Source of the DNA: Micromussa lordhowensis
Lineage: Eukaryota > Cnidaria > Anthozoa > Scleractinia > Lobophylliidae
Assembly: GCA_964020085.1 (NCBI GenBank)
Contig: OZ026600.1
Span: 10,823,348-10,887,347 of the forward strand
Length of the DNA stretch: 64,000 bases
Direction of reading: 5' to 3'
The notes under the pieces are model-generated. The model was not told where the DNA came from, did not search any database, and saw only the letters and a list, made by a program, of their open reading frames with translations. Made by a program: the position numbers and the translations under genes. Shown piece after piece: positions 48,099-60,977 of this stretch (position 1 is the stretch's first letter; every line of letters starts with the position of its first letter).

Positions 48099-48884
48099 CA
48101 GCCCGATTGCCGATTGCTTGGCGCGCGTTGCAACTTTGCAAACTAATGGCACCAAAGCACTCCCGGGGTCGGTCCAGTCCACATGCAAAGTTTCGAAGCT
48201 GCGCAAACTGTCACACTATGCTAACCAGCCCGGCAGATCCCCGGGTGCGGCCGGCTGGCTGCCTCGTTAGCCGAGCTTGGCGCGCGTCGCAACTTTGCAA
48301 ACTTATGGCAGCACAGCACTCCCGGGGTCGGTCCGAGTCCAATATGCAAAGTTTCGGAGCTGCGCAAAATGTCACACTGTGCTAACCAGGCCGGCAGATC
48401 CCCAGGCGTGGCCGGCTGGCTGCCTCGTTAGTCGAGCTTTGCGCGCATCGCAACTATGCAAAGTAATGGCACCAAAGCACTCCCTGGGTCGGTCCAGGTC
48501 CACATGGAAAGTTTCGGAGCTGCGCAATATGTCAGACTATGCTAACCAGCCGGATTGCTAATTAGCCGAGCTTGGCGCGCGTCGCAACTTTGCAAACTAG
48601 TGGCACCAAAGCACTCCCGGGGTCGGTCCGGGTCCACATGCAAAGTTTCGGAGCTGCGCAAAATGTCACACTATGCCAACCAGCCCGGCAGATGCCCGGG
48701 TGCAGCCGACTGGCTGCCTTGTTAGCCGAGCTTGGCGCGCGTCGCAACTTTGCAAACTAATGGCATCAAAGCGCTCCCGGGGTCGGTCTGGGTCCACATG
48801 CAAAGTTTCGGAGCTGCACAAATTGTGACACTATGCTAACCAGGCCGATTGCTAATTAGCCGAGCTTGGCGCGCGTCGCAACTT
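48099..48884. repeat. Transition segment from HOR-C to HOR-D
   Basis: Six monomers lie between anchors 48113 and 48995, with lengths 159, 161, 134, 160, 134 and 134 bp. The first part resembles HOR-B 28184-28570, including the 128-bp deletion monomer and an L*-S* dimer at 48272-48567. The last part resembles 51347-51700 within HOR-D. No gene is visible. Confidence 0.85.
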
Positions 48885-51800
48885 TGCAAACTAATGGCAC
48901 CAAAGCTCTCCCGGGGTCGGTCCGGGTCCACATGCAAAGTTTTGGAGCTGCGCAAAATGTCACACTATGCTAAGTAGCCCGATTGCTAATTAGCCGAGCT
49001 TGGCGCGCGTCGCATCTTTCCAAACTAATGGCACCAAAGCACTCCCGGGGTTGGTCCGAGTCCACATGCAAAGTTTGGGAGCTGCCCAAAATGTCACACT
49101 ATTCTAACCAGCCCGGTAGATGCCTGGGTGCGGCCGGCTGGTTGCCTCGTTAGCTGAGCTTGCTGCACGTCGCAACTTTGCAAACTAATGCCACCAAAGC
49201 AATCCTGGGGTCGGTGCGGGTCCAGATGCAAAGTTTCGGAGCTGCGCAAAATGTCACACTATGCTAACCAGCCTGGCAGATGCCCGGGTGCGGCCGGCTG
49301 GCTGCCTCGTTAGCCGAGCTTGGCGCGCGTCGCAACTTTGCAAACTAATGGCACCAAAGCACTCCCGGGGTCGGTCCGGGTCCACATGCAAAGTTTCGGA
49401 GCTGCGCAAAATCTCACACTATGCTAACCAGTCGGATTGCTAGTTAGCCGAGCTTGGCTCGCGTCGCAACTTTTCAAACTAATGGCACCAAAGCACTCCC
49501 GGGGTTGGCCCGAGTCCACACGCAAAGTTTCGGAACTGCGAAAAATGTCACACTATGCTAACCAGCCCGGCAGATTCCCGGGTGCGGCCGGCTGGCTGCC
49601 TCGTTAGCCGAGCTTGGCGCGCGTCGCAACTTTGCAAACTAATGGCACCAAAGCACTCCCGGGGTCGGTCCGGGTCCACATGCAAAGTTTCGGTGCTGCG
49701 CAAAATGTCACACTATGCTAACCAGCCCGATTGCTAATTAGCCGAGCTTGGCGCACGTCGCAAATTCGCAAACTAATGGCACCAAAGCACTCCTGGGTTC
49801 GGTCCGGGTCCACATGCAAAGTTTCTGAGCTGCGCAAAATGTCACACTATGCTAACTAGCCCAATTGCTAATTAGCCGAGCTTGCCGCGCGTCGCAACTT
49901 TGCAAACTAATGGCAGCAAAGCACTCCCGGGGTTGGTCCGAGTCCACATGCAAAGTTTCGGAGCAGCAAAAAATGTCACACTATGTCAATTAGCCCAGCA
50001 GATGCCCGGGTGCGGCCGGCTGGCTGCCTTGTTAGCCGAGCTTGGCGTGCGTCACAACTTTGCAAACTAATGGCACCAAAGCACTCCCGGGGTCGGTCCG
50101 GGTCCACATGCAAAGTTTCGGAGCTGCGCAAAATGTCACACTATGCTAACCAGTCGGATTGCTAGTTAGCCGAGCTTGGCGCGCGTCGCAACTTTGCAAA
50201 CCAATGGCACCAAAGCACTCCCGGGGTCGGTCCGGGTGCATATGCAAAGTTTCGGAGCTGCGCAAATTGTGACACTATGCTAACCAGCCTGATTGCTAAT
50301 TAGCCGGGCTTGGCGCACGTCGCAACTTTGCAAACTAATGGCACCAAAGCACTCCAGGGGTCGGTCCGGGTCCACATGCAAAGTTTTGGAGCTGCACAAA
50401 ATGTCACACTATGCTAACTAGCCCGATTGCTAATTAGCCGAGCTTGGCGCGCGTCGCAACTTTGCAAACTAATGGCACCAAAGCACTCCCGGGGTCGGTC
50501 CGAGTCCACATGCAAAGTTTCGGAGCAGCGAAAAATGTCACACTGTGCCAACCAGCCCAGCAGATGCCCGGGTGCAGCCGGCTCCCTGCCTCGTTAGCCG
50601 AGCTTAACGCGCGTCGCAACTTTGCAAACTAATGGCACCAAAGCACACCCGGGGTCGGTCCGGGTCCACATGCAAAGTTTCGGAGCTGCGCAAAATGTCA
50701 CACTATGCTAACCAGCCCGATTGCTAATTAGCCGAGCTTGGCGCGCGTCGCAACTTTGCAAACTGATGGCACCAAAGCACTTCCGGGGTCGGTCCGAGTC
50801 CACATGCAAAGTTTCGGAGCAGCAAAAAATGTCACACTGTGCCAACCAGGCCGGCAGATGCCCTGGTGCAGCCGGCTGGCTGCCTCGTTAGCCGAGCTTG
50901 GCGCACGTCGCAACTTTGCAAACTAATGGCACCAAAGCACTCCCAGGGTCGGTCCGGGTCCACATGCAAAGTTTTGGAGCTGCGCAAAATGTCACACTAT
51001 GCTAACCAGCCCGATTGCTAATTAGCCGAGCTTGGCGCGCGTCGCAACTTTTCAAACTAATGCCACCAAAGCACTCCCAAGGTCGGTCCAAGTCCACCTG
51101 CAAAGTTTCGGAGCTGCGAAAAATGTCACACTATGCTAACCAGCCCGGCAGATGCCCGGGTGCTGCCTGCTGGCTGCCTCGTTAGCCGAGCTTGGCGCGC
51201 GTCGCAAGTTTGCAAACTAATGGCACCAAAGCACTCCTGGGGTTGTTCCGAGTCCACATGCAAAGTTTGGGAGCTGCGCAAAATGTCACACTATTCTAAC
51301 CAGCCCGGTAGATGCCCGGGTGCGGCCGGCTGGTTGCCTCGTTAGCCGAGCTTGGCGCGCGTCGCAACTTTGCAAACTACTGGCAGCAAAGCACTCCCGG
51401 GGTCGGTCCGGGTCCACATGCAAAGTTTCGGAGCTGCGCAAAATGTCACACTATGCCAACCAGCCCGGCAGATGCCCGGGTGCAGCCGGCTGGCTGCCTT
51501 GTTAGCCGAGCTTGGCGCGCGTCGCAACTTTGCAAACTAATGGCACCAAAGCACTCCCGGGGTCGGTCTGGGTCCACATGCAAAGTTTCGGAGCTGCACA
51601 AATTGTGACACTATGCTAACCAGGCCGATTGCTAATTAGCCGAGCTTGGCGCGCGTCGCAACTTTGCAAACTAATGGCACCAAAGCACTCCCGAGGTCGG
51701 TCCGAGTCCACATGCAAAGTTTGGAAGCTGCGCAAACTGTCACACTATGCTAACCAGCCCGGCAGATCCAGGGGTGCGGCCGGCTGGCTGCCTCGTTAGC

Positions 51801-52398
51801 CGAGCTTGGCGCGCATCGTAACTTTGCAAACTAATGGCACCAAAGCACTCCCGGGGTCGGTCCGAGTCCAATATGGAAAGTTTCGGAGCTGCGCAAAATG
51901 TCACACTGTGCTAACCAGGCCGGCAGATCCCCAGGTGTGGCCGGCTGGCTGCCTCGTTAGTCGAGCTTTGCGCGCATCGCAACTTTGCAAAGTAATGGCA
52001 CCAAAGCACTCCCGGGGTCGGTCCAGGTCCACATGCAAAGTTTCGGAGCTGCGCAATATGTTCCACTATGCTAGCCAGCCCGATTGCTAATTAGTCGAGC
52101 TTGTCGCGCGTCGCAACTTCGCAAACTAGTGGCAGCAAAGCACTCCCGGGGTCGGTCCGGGTCCACATGCAAAGTTTCGGAGCTGCGCAATATGTCACAC
52201 TATCCTAAGAAGCCCGATTGCTAATTAGCCGAGCTTGGCGCGCGTCGCAATTTTGCAAACTAATGGCACCAAAGCACTCCCGGGGTCGGTCCAAGTCCAC
52301 ATGCAAAGTTTTGGGAGCTTCGCAAAAGGTCACACTATGCTAACCAGCCCGGCCCATCCCCGGGTGGGGCCGGCTGGCTGCCTCGTTAGCCGAGCTTG

Positions 52399-53626
52399 GC
52401 GTGCGTCGCAACTTTGCAAACTAATGGCACCAAAGCACTCCCGGGGTCGGTCCGGGTCCACATGCAAAGTTTCGGAGCTGCGCAAAATGTCACACTATGC
52501 TAACCAGCCCGATTGCTAATTAGCTGAGCTTGGCGCGCGTCGCAACTTTGCAAACTAATGGCACCAAAGCACTCCTGGGGTCGGTCCGAGTCCACATGCA
52601 AAGTTTCAGAGCAGCGAAAAATGTCACACTGTGCCAACCAGCCCGGCAGATGCCCTGGTGCAGCCGGCTGGCTGCCTTGTTAGCCGAGCTTAACGCACGT
52701 CGCAACTTTGCAAACTAATGGCACCAAAGCACTCCCGGGGTCGGTCCGGGTCCACATGCAAAGTTTCGGAGCTGCGCAAAATGTCACACTATGCTAACCA
52801 GCCCGGTAGATGCCCGGGTGCGGCCGGCTGGTTGCCTCGTTAGCCGAGCTTGCCGCGCGTCGCAACTTTGCAAACTAATGGCAGCAAAGCACTCCCGGGG
52901 TTGGTCCGAGTCCACATGCAAAGTTTCGGAGCAGCAAAAAATGTCACACTATGCCAATTAGCCCAGCAGATGCCCGGGTGCGGCCGGCTGGCTGCCTTGT
53001 TAGCCGAGCTTGGCGTGCTTCACAACTTTGCAAACTAATGGCACCAAAGCACTCCCGGGGTCGGTCCGGGTCCACATGCAAAGTTTCGGAGCTGCGCAAA
53101 ATGTCACACTATGCTAACCAGCCCGATTGCTAATTAGCTGAGCTTGGCGCGCGTCGCAACTTTGCAAACTAATGGCACCAAAGCACTCCTGGGGTCGGTC
53201 CGAGTCCACATGCAAAGTTTCAGAGCAGCGAAAAATGTCACACTGTGCCAACCAGCCCGGCAGATGCCCTGGTGCAGCTGGCTGGCTGCCTTGTTAGCCG
53301 AGCTTAACGCACGTCGCAACTTTGCAAACTAATGGCACCAAAGCACTCCCGGGGTCGGTCCGGGTCCACATGCAAAGTTTTGGAGCTGCGCAAAATGTCA
53401 CACTATGCTAACCAGCCCGATTGCTAATTAGCCGACCTTGGCGTGCGTCGCAACTTTTCAAACTTATGGCACCAAAGCACTCCCAAGGTCGGTCCGAGTC
53501 CACATGCAAAGTTTCGGAGCTGAGCAAAATGTCACACTATGCTAACCAGCCCGGCAGATGCCTGGGTGCGGCCGGCTAACTGCCTCGTTAGCCGAGCTTG
53601 GCGCGCGTCGCGAGTTTGCAAACTAA
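52399..53626. repeat. 614-bp tetramer tandem duplication
   Basis: Anchors 52525 and 53139 start the same run of monomers. The interval is 3 L plus 1 S, exactly 614 bp. Both copies share the rare variants TTAGCTGAGCTTGG, GTTTCAGAGCAGCG and GAGCTTAACGCACG. The ends of the duplicated region are approximate. Confidence 0.85.
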
Positions 53627-56600
53627 TGGCACCAAAGCACTCCCAGGGTTGGTCCGAGTCCACATGCAAAGTTTGGGAGCTGCGCAAAATGTCACACTAT
53701 TCTAACCAGCCCGGTAGATGCCCGGGTGCGGCCGGGTGGTTGCCTCGTTAGCCGAGCTTGGCGCACGTCGCAACTTTGCAAACTAATGCCACCAAAGCAA
53801 TCCTGGGGTCGGTCCGGGTCCACATGCAAAGTTTCGGAGCTGCGCAAAATGTCACACTATGCTAACCAGCCCGATTGCCGATTGCTTGGCGCGCGTCGCA
53901 ACTTTGCAAACTAATGGCACCAAAGCACTCCCGGGGTCGGTCCGAGTCCACATGCAAAGTTTCGAAGCTGCGCAAACTGTCACACTATGCTAACCAGCCC
54001 GGCAGATCCCCGGGTGCGGCCGGCTGGCTGCCTCGTTAGCCGAGCTTGGCGCGCATCGTAACTTTGCAAACTAATGGCACCAAAGCACTCCCGGGGTCGG
54101 TCCGAGTCCAATATGGAAAGTTTCGGAGCTGCGCAAAATGTCACACTGTGCTAACCAGGCTGGCAGATCCCCAGGTGTGGCCGGCTGGCTGCCTCGTTAG
54201 TCGAGCTTTGCGCGCATCGCAACTTTGCAAAGTAATGGCACCAAAGCACTCCCGGGGTCGGTCCAGGTCCACATGCAAAGTTTCGGAGCTGCGCAATATG
54301 TGACACTATGCTAGCCAGCCCGATTGCTAATTAGTCGAGCTTGTCGCGCATCTCAACTTCGCAAACTAGTGGCAGCAAAGCACTCCCGGGGTCGGTCCGG
54401 GTCCACATGCAAAGTTTCGGAGCTGCGCAATATGTCACACTATCCTAAGAAGCCCGATTGCTAATTAGCCGAGCTTGGCGCGCGTCGCAATTTTGCAAAC
54501 TAATGGCACCAAAGCACTCCCGGGGTCGGTCCAAGTCCACATGCAAAGTTTCGGAGCTGCGCAAAAGGTCACACTATGCTAACCAGCCCGGCCCATCCCC
54601 GGGTGCGGCCGGCTGCCTGCCTCGTCAGCCGAGCTTGGTGCGCGTCGCAACTTTGCAAACTAATGGCACCAAAAAACTCCCGGGGTCGGTCCGGGTCCAC
54701 ATGCAAAGTTTCGGAGCTGCGCAAATTGTCACACTATGCTAACCAGCCCGATTGCTAATAGGCCGAGCTTGGCGTGTGTCGCAACTTTGCAAACTAATGG
54801 CACCAAAGCACTCCCGGAGTCGGTCCGAGTCCACATGCAAAGTTTCGGAGGGGCGCAAAATGTCACACTATGCTAACCAGCCCGATTGCTAATAAGCCGA
54901 GCTTGGCGCGTGTCGCAACTTTGCAAACTAATGGCACCAAAGCACTCCCGGGGTCGGTCTGGGTCGACATGCAAAGTTTCGGAGCTGCGCAAATTGTGAC
55001 ACTATGCTAACCAGCCGGATTGCTAATTAGCCGAGCTTGGCGCGCATCGCAACTTTGCAAACTAATGGCACCAAAGCACTCCCAGGGTCGGTCCGAGTCC
55101 ACATGCAAAGTTTCGAAGCTGCGCAAACTGTCACACTATGCTAACCAGCCCGGCAGATCCCCGGGTGCGGCCGGCTGGCTGCCTCGTTAGCCGAGCTTGG
55201 CGCGCCTTGCAACTTTGCAAAACTATTGGCACCAAAGCTCTCCCGGGGTCGGTCCGAGTCAAATATGCAAAGTTTCGGAGCTGCGATAAATGTCACACTG
55301 TGCTAACCAGGCCGGCAGATCCCCAGGTGTGGCCGGCTGGCTGCCTCGTTAGTCGAGCTTTGCGTGCATCGCAACTTTGCAAAGTAATGGCACCAAAGCA
55401 CTCCCGGGGTCGGTCCAGGTCCACATGCAAGGTTTCGGAGCTCCGCAAAATGTCACACTATGCTAACAAGCCCGATTGCTAATAAGCCGAGCTTGGCGCG
55501 CGTCGCAACTTTGCAAACTAATGGCACCAAAGCACTCCCGGGGTCGGTCCGAGCCCACATGCAAAGTTTCGGAGCTGCGCAAAATGTCACACTATGCTAA
55601 CCAGCCCGATTGCTAATTATCCGAGCTTGGCACGTGTCGCAAGTTTGCAAACTAATGGCACCAAAGCACTCCCGGGGTCGGTCCGGGTCCACATGCAAAG
55701 TTTTGGAGCTGCACAAAATGTCACACTATGCTAACTAGCCCGATTGCTAATTAGCCGAGCTTGGCGCGCGTCGCAAGTTTGCAAACTAATGGCACCAAAG
55801 CACTCCTGGGGTTGTTCCGAGTCCACATGCAAAGTTTGGGAGCTGCGCAAAATGTCACACTATTCTAACCAGCCCGGTAGATGCCCGGGTGCGGCCGGCT
55901 GGTTGCCTCGTTAGCCGAGCTTGGCGCGCGTCGCAACTTTGCAAACTACTGGCAGCAAAGCACTCCCGGGGTCGGTCTGGGTCCACATGCAAAGTTTCGG
56001 AGCTGCACAAATTGTGACACTATGCTAACCAGGCGGATTGCTAATTAGCCGAGCTTGGCGCGCGTCGCAACTTTGCAAACTAGTGGCACCAAAGCACTCC
56101 CGAGGTCGGTCCGAGTCCACATGCAAAGTTTGGAAGCTGCGCAAACTGTCACACTATGCTAACCAGCCCGGCAGATCCCCGGGTGCGGCCGGCTGGCTGC
56201 CTCGTTAGCCGAGCTTGGCTCGCATCGTAACTTTGCAAACTAATGGCACCAAAGCACTCCCGGGGTCGGTCCGAGTCCAATATGGAAAGTTTCGGAGCTG
56301 CGCAAAATGTCACACTGTGCTAACCAGGCCGGCAGATCCCCAGGTGTGGCCGGCTGGCTGCCTCGTTAGTCGAGCTTTGCGCGCATCGCAACTTTGCAAA
56401 GTAATGGCACCAAAGCACTCCCGGGGTCGGTCCAGGTCCACATGCAAAGTTTCGGAGCTGCGCAATATGTTACACTATGCTAGCCAGCCCGATTGCTAAT
56501 TAGTCGAGCTTGTCGCGCGTCGCAACTTCGCAAACTAGTGGCACCAAAGAACTCCCGGGGTCGGTCCGAGTCCACATGCAAAGTTCCGGAGCTGCGCAAA

Positions 56601-56816
56601 ATGTCACACTATGCTAAGTAGCCCGATTGCTAATTAGCCGAGCTTGGCGCGCGTCGCATCTTTGCAAACTAATGGCACCAAAGCACTCCCGGGGTTGGTC
56701 CGAGTCCACATGCAAAGTTTGGGAGCTGCCCAAAATGTCACACTATTCTAACCAGCCCGGTAGATGCCTGGGTGCGGCCGGCTGGTTGCCTCGTTAGCCG
56801 AGCTTGGCGCACGTCG

Positions 56817-56832
56817 CAACTATGCAACTATG
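56817..56832. repeat. 8-bp tandem duplication (CAACTATG twice)
   Basis: CAACTATG occurs at 56817-56824 and again at 56825-56832 in the TTTGCAAAC region, here mutated to CTATGCAAAC. It makes a 168-bp L monomer (anchors 56799-56967), the longest in the window. It looks like replication slippage and is a unique marker for this spot. Confidence 0.9.
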
Positions 56833-57892
56833 CAAACTAATGCCACCAAAGTACTCCCGGGGTCGGTCCAGGTCCACATGCAAAGTTTCGGAGCTGCGCA
56901 AAATGTCACACTATGCCAACCAGCCCGGCAGATGCCCGGGTGCAGCCGGCTGGCTGCCTTGTTAGCCGAGCTTGGCACGCGTCGCAACTTTGCAAACTAA
57001 TGGCACCGAAGCACTCCTGGGGTCGGTCCGGGTCCACATGCAAAGTTTCGGACCGGCGCAAAATGTCACACTATGCTAACCAGCCCGATTGCTAATTAGC
57101 CGAGCTTGGCGCGCGTCGCAACTTTTCAAACTAATGGCACCAAAGCACTCCTGGGGTAGGTCCGAGTCCACATGCAAAGTTTTGTAGCTGCGCAAAATGT
57201 CACACTATGCTAACCAGCCCGGCAGATCCCCGGGTGCGGCCGGCTGGCTGCCTCGTTAGCCGAGCTTGGCGCGCCTTGCAACTTTGCAAACTAATGGCAC
57301 CAAAGCACTCCCGGGGTCGGTCCGAGTCCAATATGCAAAGTTTCGGAGCTGCGCAAAATGTCACACTGTGCTAACCAGGCCGGCAGATCCCCAGGTGTGG
57401 CCGGCTGGCTGCCTCGTTAGTCGAGCTTTGCGCGCATCGCAACTTTGCAAAGTAATGGCACCAAAGCACTCCCGGGGTCGGTCCAGGTCCACATGCAAAG
57501 TTTCGGAAATGCGCAATATGTCACACTATGCTAACCAGCCCGATTGCTAATTAGCCGAGCTTGGCGCGCGTCGCAACTTTGCAAACTAGTGGCAGCAAAG
57601 CACTTCCGGGGTCGGTCCGGGTCCACATACAAAGTTTCGGAGCTGCGCAATATGTCACACTATCCTAAGAAGCCCGATTGCTAATTAGCCGAGATTGGCG
57701 CGCGTCGCAATTTTGCAACCTAATGGCACCAAAGCACTCCCGGGGTCGGTCCGGGTCCACATGCAAAGTTTCGGAGCTGCGCAAAATGTCACACTATGCT
57801 AATCAGCCCGATTGCTAATTAGCCGAGCTTGGCGCACGTCGCAAATTCGCAAACTAATGGCACCAAAGCACTCCTGGGTTCGGTCCGGGTCC

Positions 57893-58480
57893 ACAAGCAA
57901 AGTTTAGGAGCTCTCCAAAATGTCACACTATGCTAACCAGCCCAATTGCTAATTAGCTGACGTTGGCGCGCGTCGCAACTTTGCAAACTAAGTGCACCAA
58001 ACCCCTCCCGGGTTCGGTCCGAGTTCACATGCAAAGTTTCGGAGCTGCGCAAAATGCCACACTATGCTAACCAGCCCGGCAGATCCCCGGGTGCGGCCGG
58101 CTGGCTGCCTCGTTAGCCGAGCTTGGCGCGCGTCGCAACTTTGCAAACTAATGGCACCAAAGCACTCCCGGGGTCGGTCCGGGTCCACAAGCAAAGTTTA
58201 GGAGCTCTCCAAAATGTCACACTATGCTAACCAGCCCAATTGCTAATTAGCTGACGTTGGCGCGCGTCGCAACTTTGCAAACTAAGTGCACCAAACCCCT
58301 CCCGGGTTCGGTCCGAGTTCACATGCAAAGTTTCGGAGCTGCAAAAATGTCACACTATGCTAACCAGCCCGGCAGGTCCCCGGGTGCAGCCGGCTGGCTG
58401 CCTCGTTAGCCGAGCTTGGCGCGCGTCGCAACTTTGCAAACTAATGTCACGAAAGCACTACCGGGATCGGTCCAAGTCCA
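57893..58480. repeat. 294-bp S-L dimer duplication
   Basis: CCACAAGCAAAGTTTAGG occurs near 57891 and again near 58185, 294 bp apart (134 + 160). Both copies carry GCTGACGTTGG and AAGTGCACCAAACCCC. The second copy has one base deleted in GCTGCAAAAATG. Confidence 0.87.
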
Positions 58481-60441
58481 CATGCGAAGTTTTGGAGCTC
58501 CGCAAAATGTCACACAATGCTAACTAGCCCGGCAGATCCCCGGGTTCGGCTGGCTGGCTGCCTCGTTATCCGAGCTTGGCGCGCGTCGCAACTTTCCAAA
58601 CTAATGGCACCAAAGAACTCCCGGGGTCGGTCCGAGTCCACATGCAAAGTTCCGGAGCTGCGCAAAATGTCACACTATGCTAAGTAGCCCGATTGCTAAT
58701 TAGCCGAGCTTGGCGCGCGTCGCATCTTTGCAAACTAATGGCACCAAAGCACTCCCCGGGTTGGTCCGAGTCCACATGCAAAGTTTGGGAGCTGCCCAAA
58801 ATGTCACACTATTCTAACCAGCCCGGTAGATGCCTGGGTGCGGCCGGCTGGTTGCCTCGTTAGCCGAGCTTGGCGCACGTCGCAACTTTGCAAACTAATG
58901 CCACCAAAGCAATCCTGGGGTCGGTCCGGGTCCACATGCAAAGTTCCGGAGCTGCGCAAAATGTCACACTATGCTAACCAGCCCGATTGCTAATAAGCCG
59001 AGCTTAGCGCGTGTCGCAACTTTGCAAACTAATGGCACCAAAGCACTCCCGGGGTCGGTCCGAGTCCACATGCAAAGTTTCGGAGCTGCGCAAAATATCA
59101 CACTATGCTAACCAGCCCGATTGCTAATTAGCCGAGCTTGGCGCGCGTTGCAACTTTGCAAACTAATGGTACCAAAGCACTCCCGGGGTCGGTCCGGTTC
59201 CACATGCAAAGTTTCGGAGCTGCGTAAAATGTCACACTATGCCAACCAGCCCGGCAGATGCCCGGGTGCAGCCGGCTGGCTGCCTTGTTAGCCGAGCTCG
59301 GCGCGCGTCGCAACTTTGCAAACTAATGGCACCAAAGCACTCCCGGGATCGGTCCGGGTCCACATGCAAAGTTTCGGACCCGCGCAAAATGTCACACTAT
59401 GCTAACCAGCCCGATTGCTAATTAGCCGAGCTTGGCGCGCGTCGCAACTTTTCAAACTAATGGCACCAAAGCACTCCTGGGGTCGGTCCGAGTCCACATG
59501 CAAAGTTTTGTAGCTGCGCAAAATGTCACACTATGCTAACCAGCCCGGCAGATGCCCGGGTGCGGCCGGCTGGCTGCCTCGTTAGCCGAGCTTGGCGCGC
59601 GTCGCAACTTTGCAAACTAATGGCACCAAAGCACTCCCGGGGTCGGTCCAGGTCCACATGCAAAGTTTCGGAAATGCGCAATATGTCACACTATGCTAAC
59701 CAGCCCGATTGCTAATTAGCCGAGCTTGGCGCGCGTCGCAACTTTGCAAACTAGTGGCAGCAAAGCACTTCCGGGGTCGGTCCAGGTCCACATGCAAAGT
59801 TTCGGAGCTGCGCAATATGTCACACTATCCTAAGAAGCCCGATTGCTAATTAGCCGAGCTTGGCGCGCGTCGCAATTTTGCAAACTAATGGCACCAAAGC
59901 ACTCCCGGGGTCGGTCCAAGTCCACATACAAAGTTTCGGAGCTGCGCAAAAGGTCACACTATGCTAACCAGCCCGGCCGATCCCGGTTGCGGTCGGCTGG
60001 CTGCCTCGTTAGCCGAGCTTGGCGCGCGTCGCAACTTTGCAAACTAATGGCACCAAAGCACTCCTGGGGTTGTTCCGAGTCCACATGCAAAGTTTTGTAG
60101 CTGCGCAAAATGTCACACTATGCTAACCAGCCCGGCAGATGCCCGGGTGCGGCCGGCTGGCTGCCTCGTTAGCCGAGCTTGGCGCGCGTCGCAACTTTGC
60201 AAACTAATGGCACCAAAGCACTCCCGGGGTCGGTCCGGGTCCACATGCAAAGTTTCGGAGGTGCGCAAAATGTCACACTATGCTAACCAGTCGGATTGCT
60301 AGTTAGCCGAGCTTGGCGCGTGTCGCAACTTTGCAAACTAATGGCACCAAAGCACTCCCTGGGTCGGTCCGGGTCCATATGCAAAGTTTCGGAGCTGCGG
60401 AAATTGTGACACTATGCTAACCAGCCCGATTGCTAATTAGC

Positions 60442-60977
60442 CGAGCTTGGCACGCGTCGCAACTTTGCAAACTACTGGCAGCAAAGCACTCCCGGGGTCG
60501 GTCTGGGTCCACATGCAAAGTTTCGGAGCTGCACAAATTGTGACACTATGCTAACCAGGCCGATTGCTAATTAGCCGAGCTTGGCGCGCGTCGCAACTTT
60601 GCAAACTAATGGCACCAAAGCACTCCCGAGGTCGGTCCGAGTCCACATGCATAGTTTCGGAGCTGCGCAAAATGTCACACTATGCTAACCAGCCCGATTG
60701 CTAATTAGCCGAGCTTGGCACGCGTCGCAACTTTGCAAACTACTGGCAGCAAAGCACTCCCGGGGTCGGTCTGGGTCCACATGCAAAGTTTCGGAGCTGC
60801 ACAAATTGTGACACTATGCTAACCAGGCCGATTGCTAATTAGCCGAGCTTGGCGCGCGTCGCAACTTTGCAAACTAATGGCACCAAAGCACTCCCGAGGT
60901 CGGTCCGAGTCCACATGCAAAGTTTGGAAGCTGCGCAAACTGTCACACTATGCTAACCAGCCCGGCAGATCCAGGGG
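60442..60977. repeat. 268-bp S-S dimer duplication
   Basis: The variant GGCACGCG followed by ACTACTGGCAGC occurs at 60449 and again at 60717, 268 bp apart. The next monomer in each copy carries CCCGAGGTCGG. The copies differ at GCATAGTTTCGG (about 60650) against GCAAAGTTTGGAAG. Confidence 0.87.
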
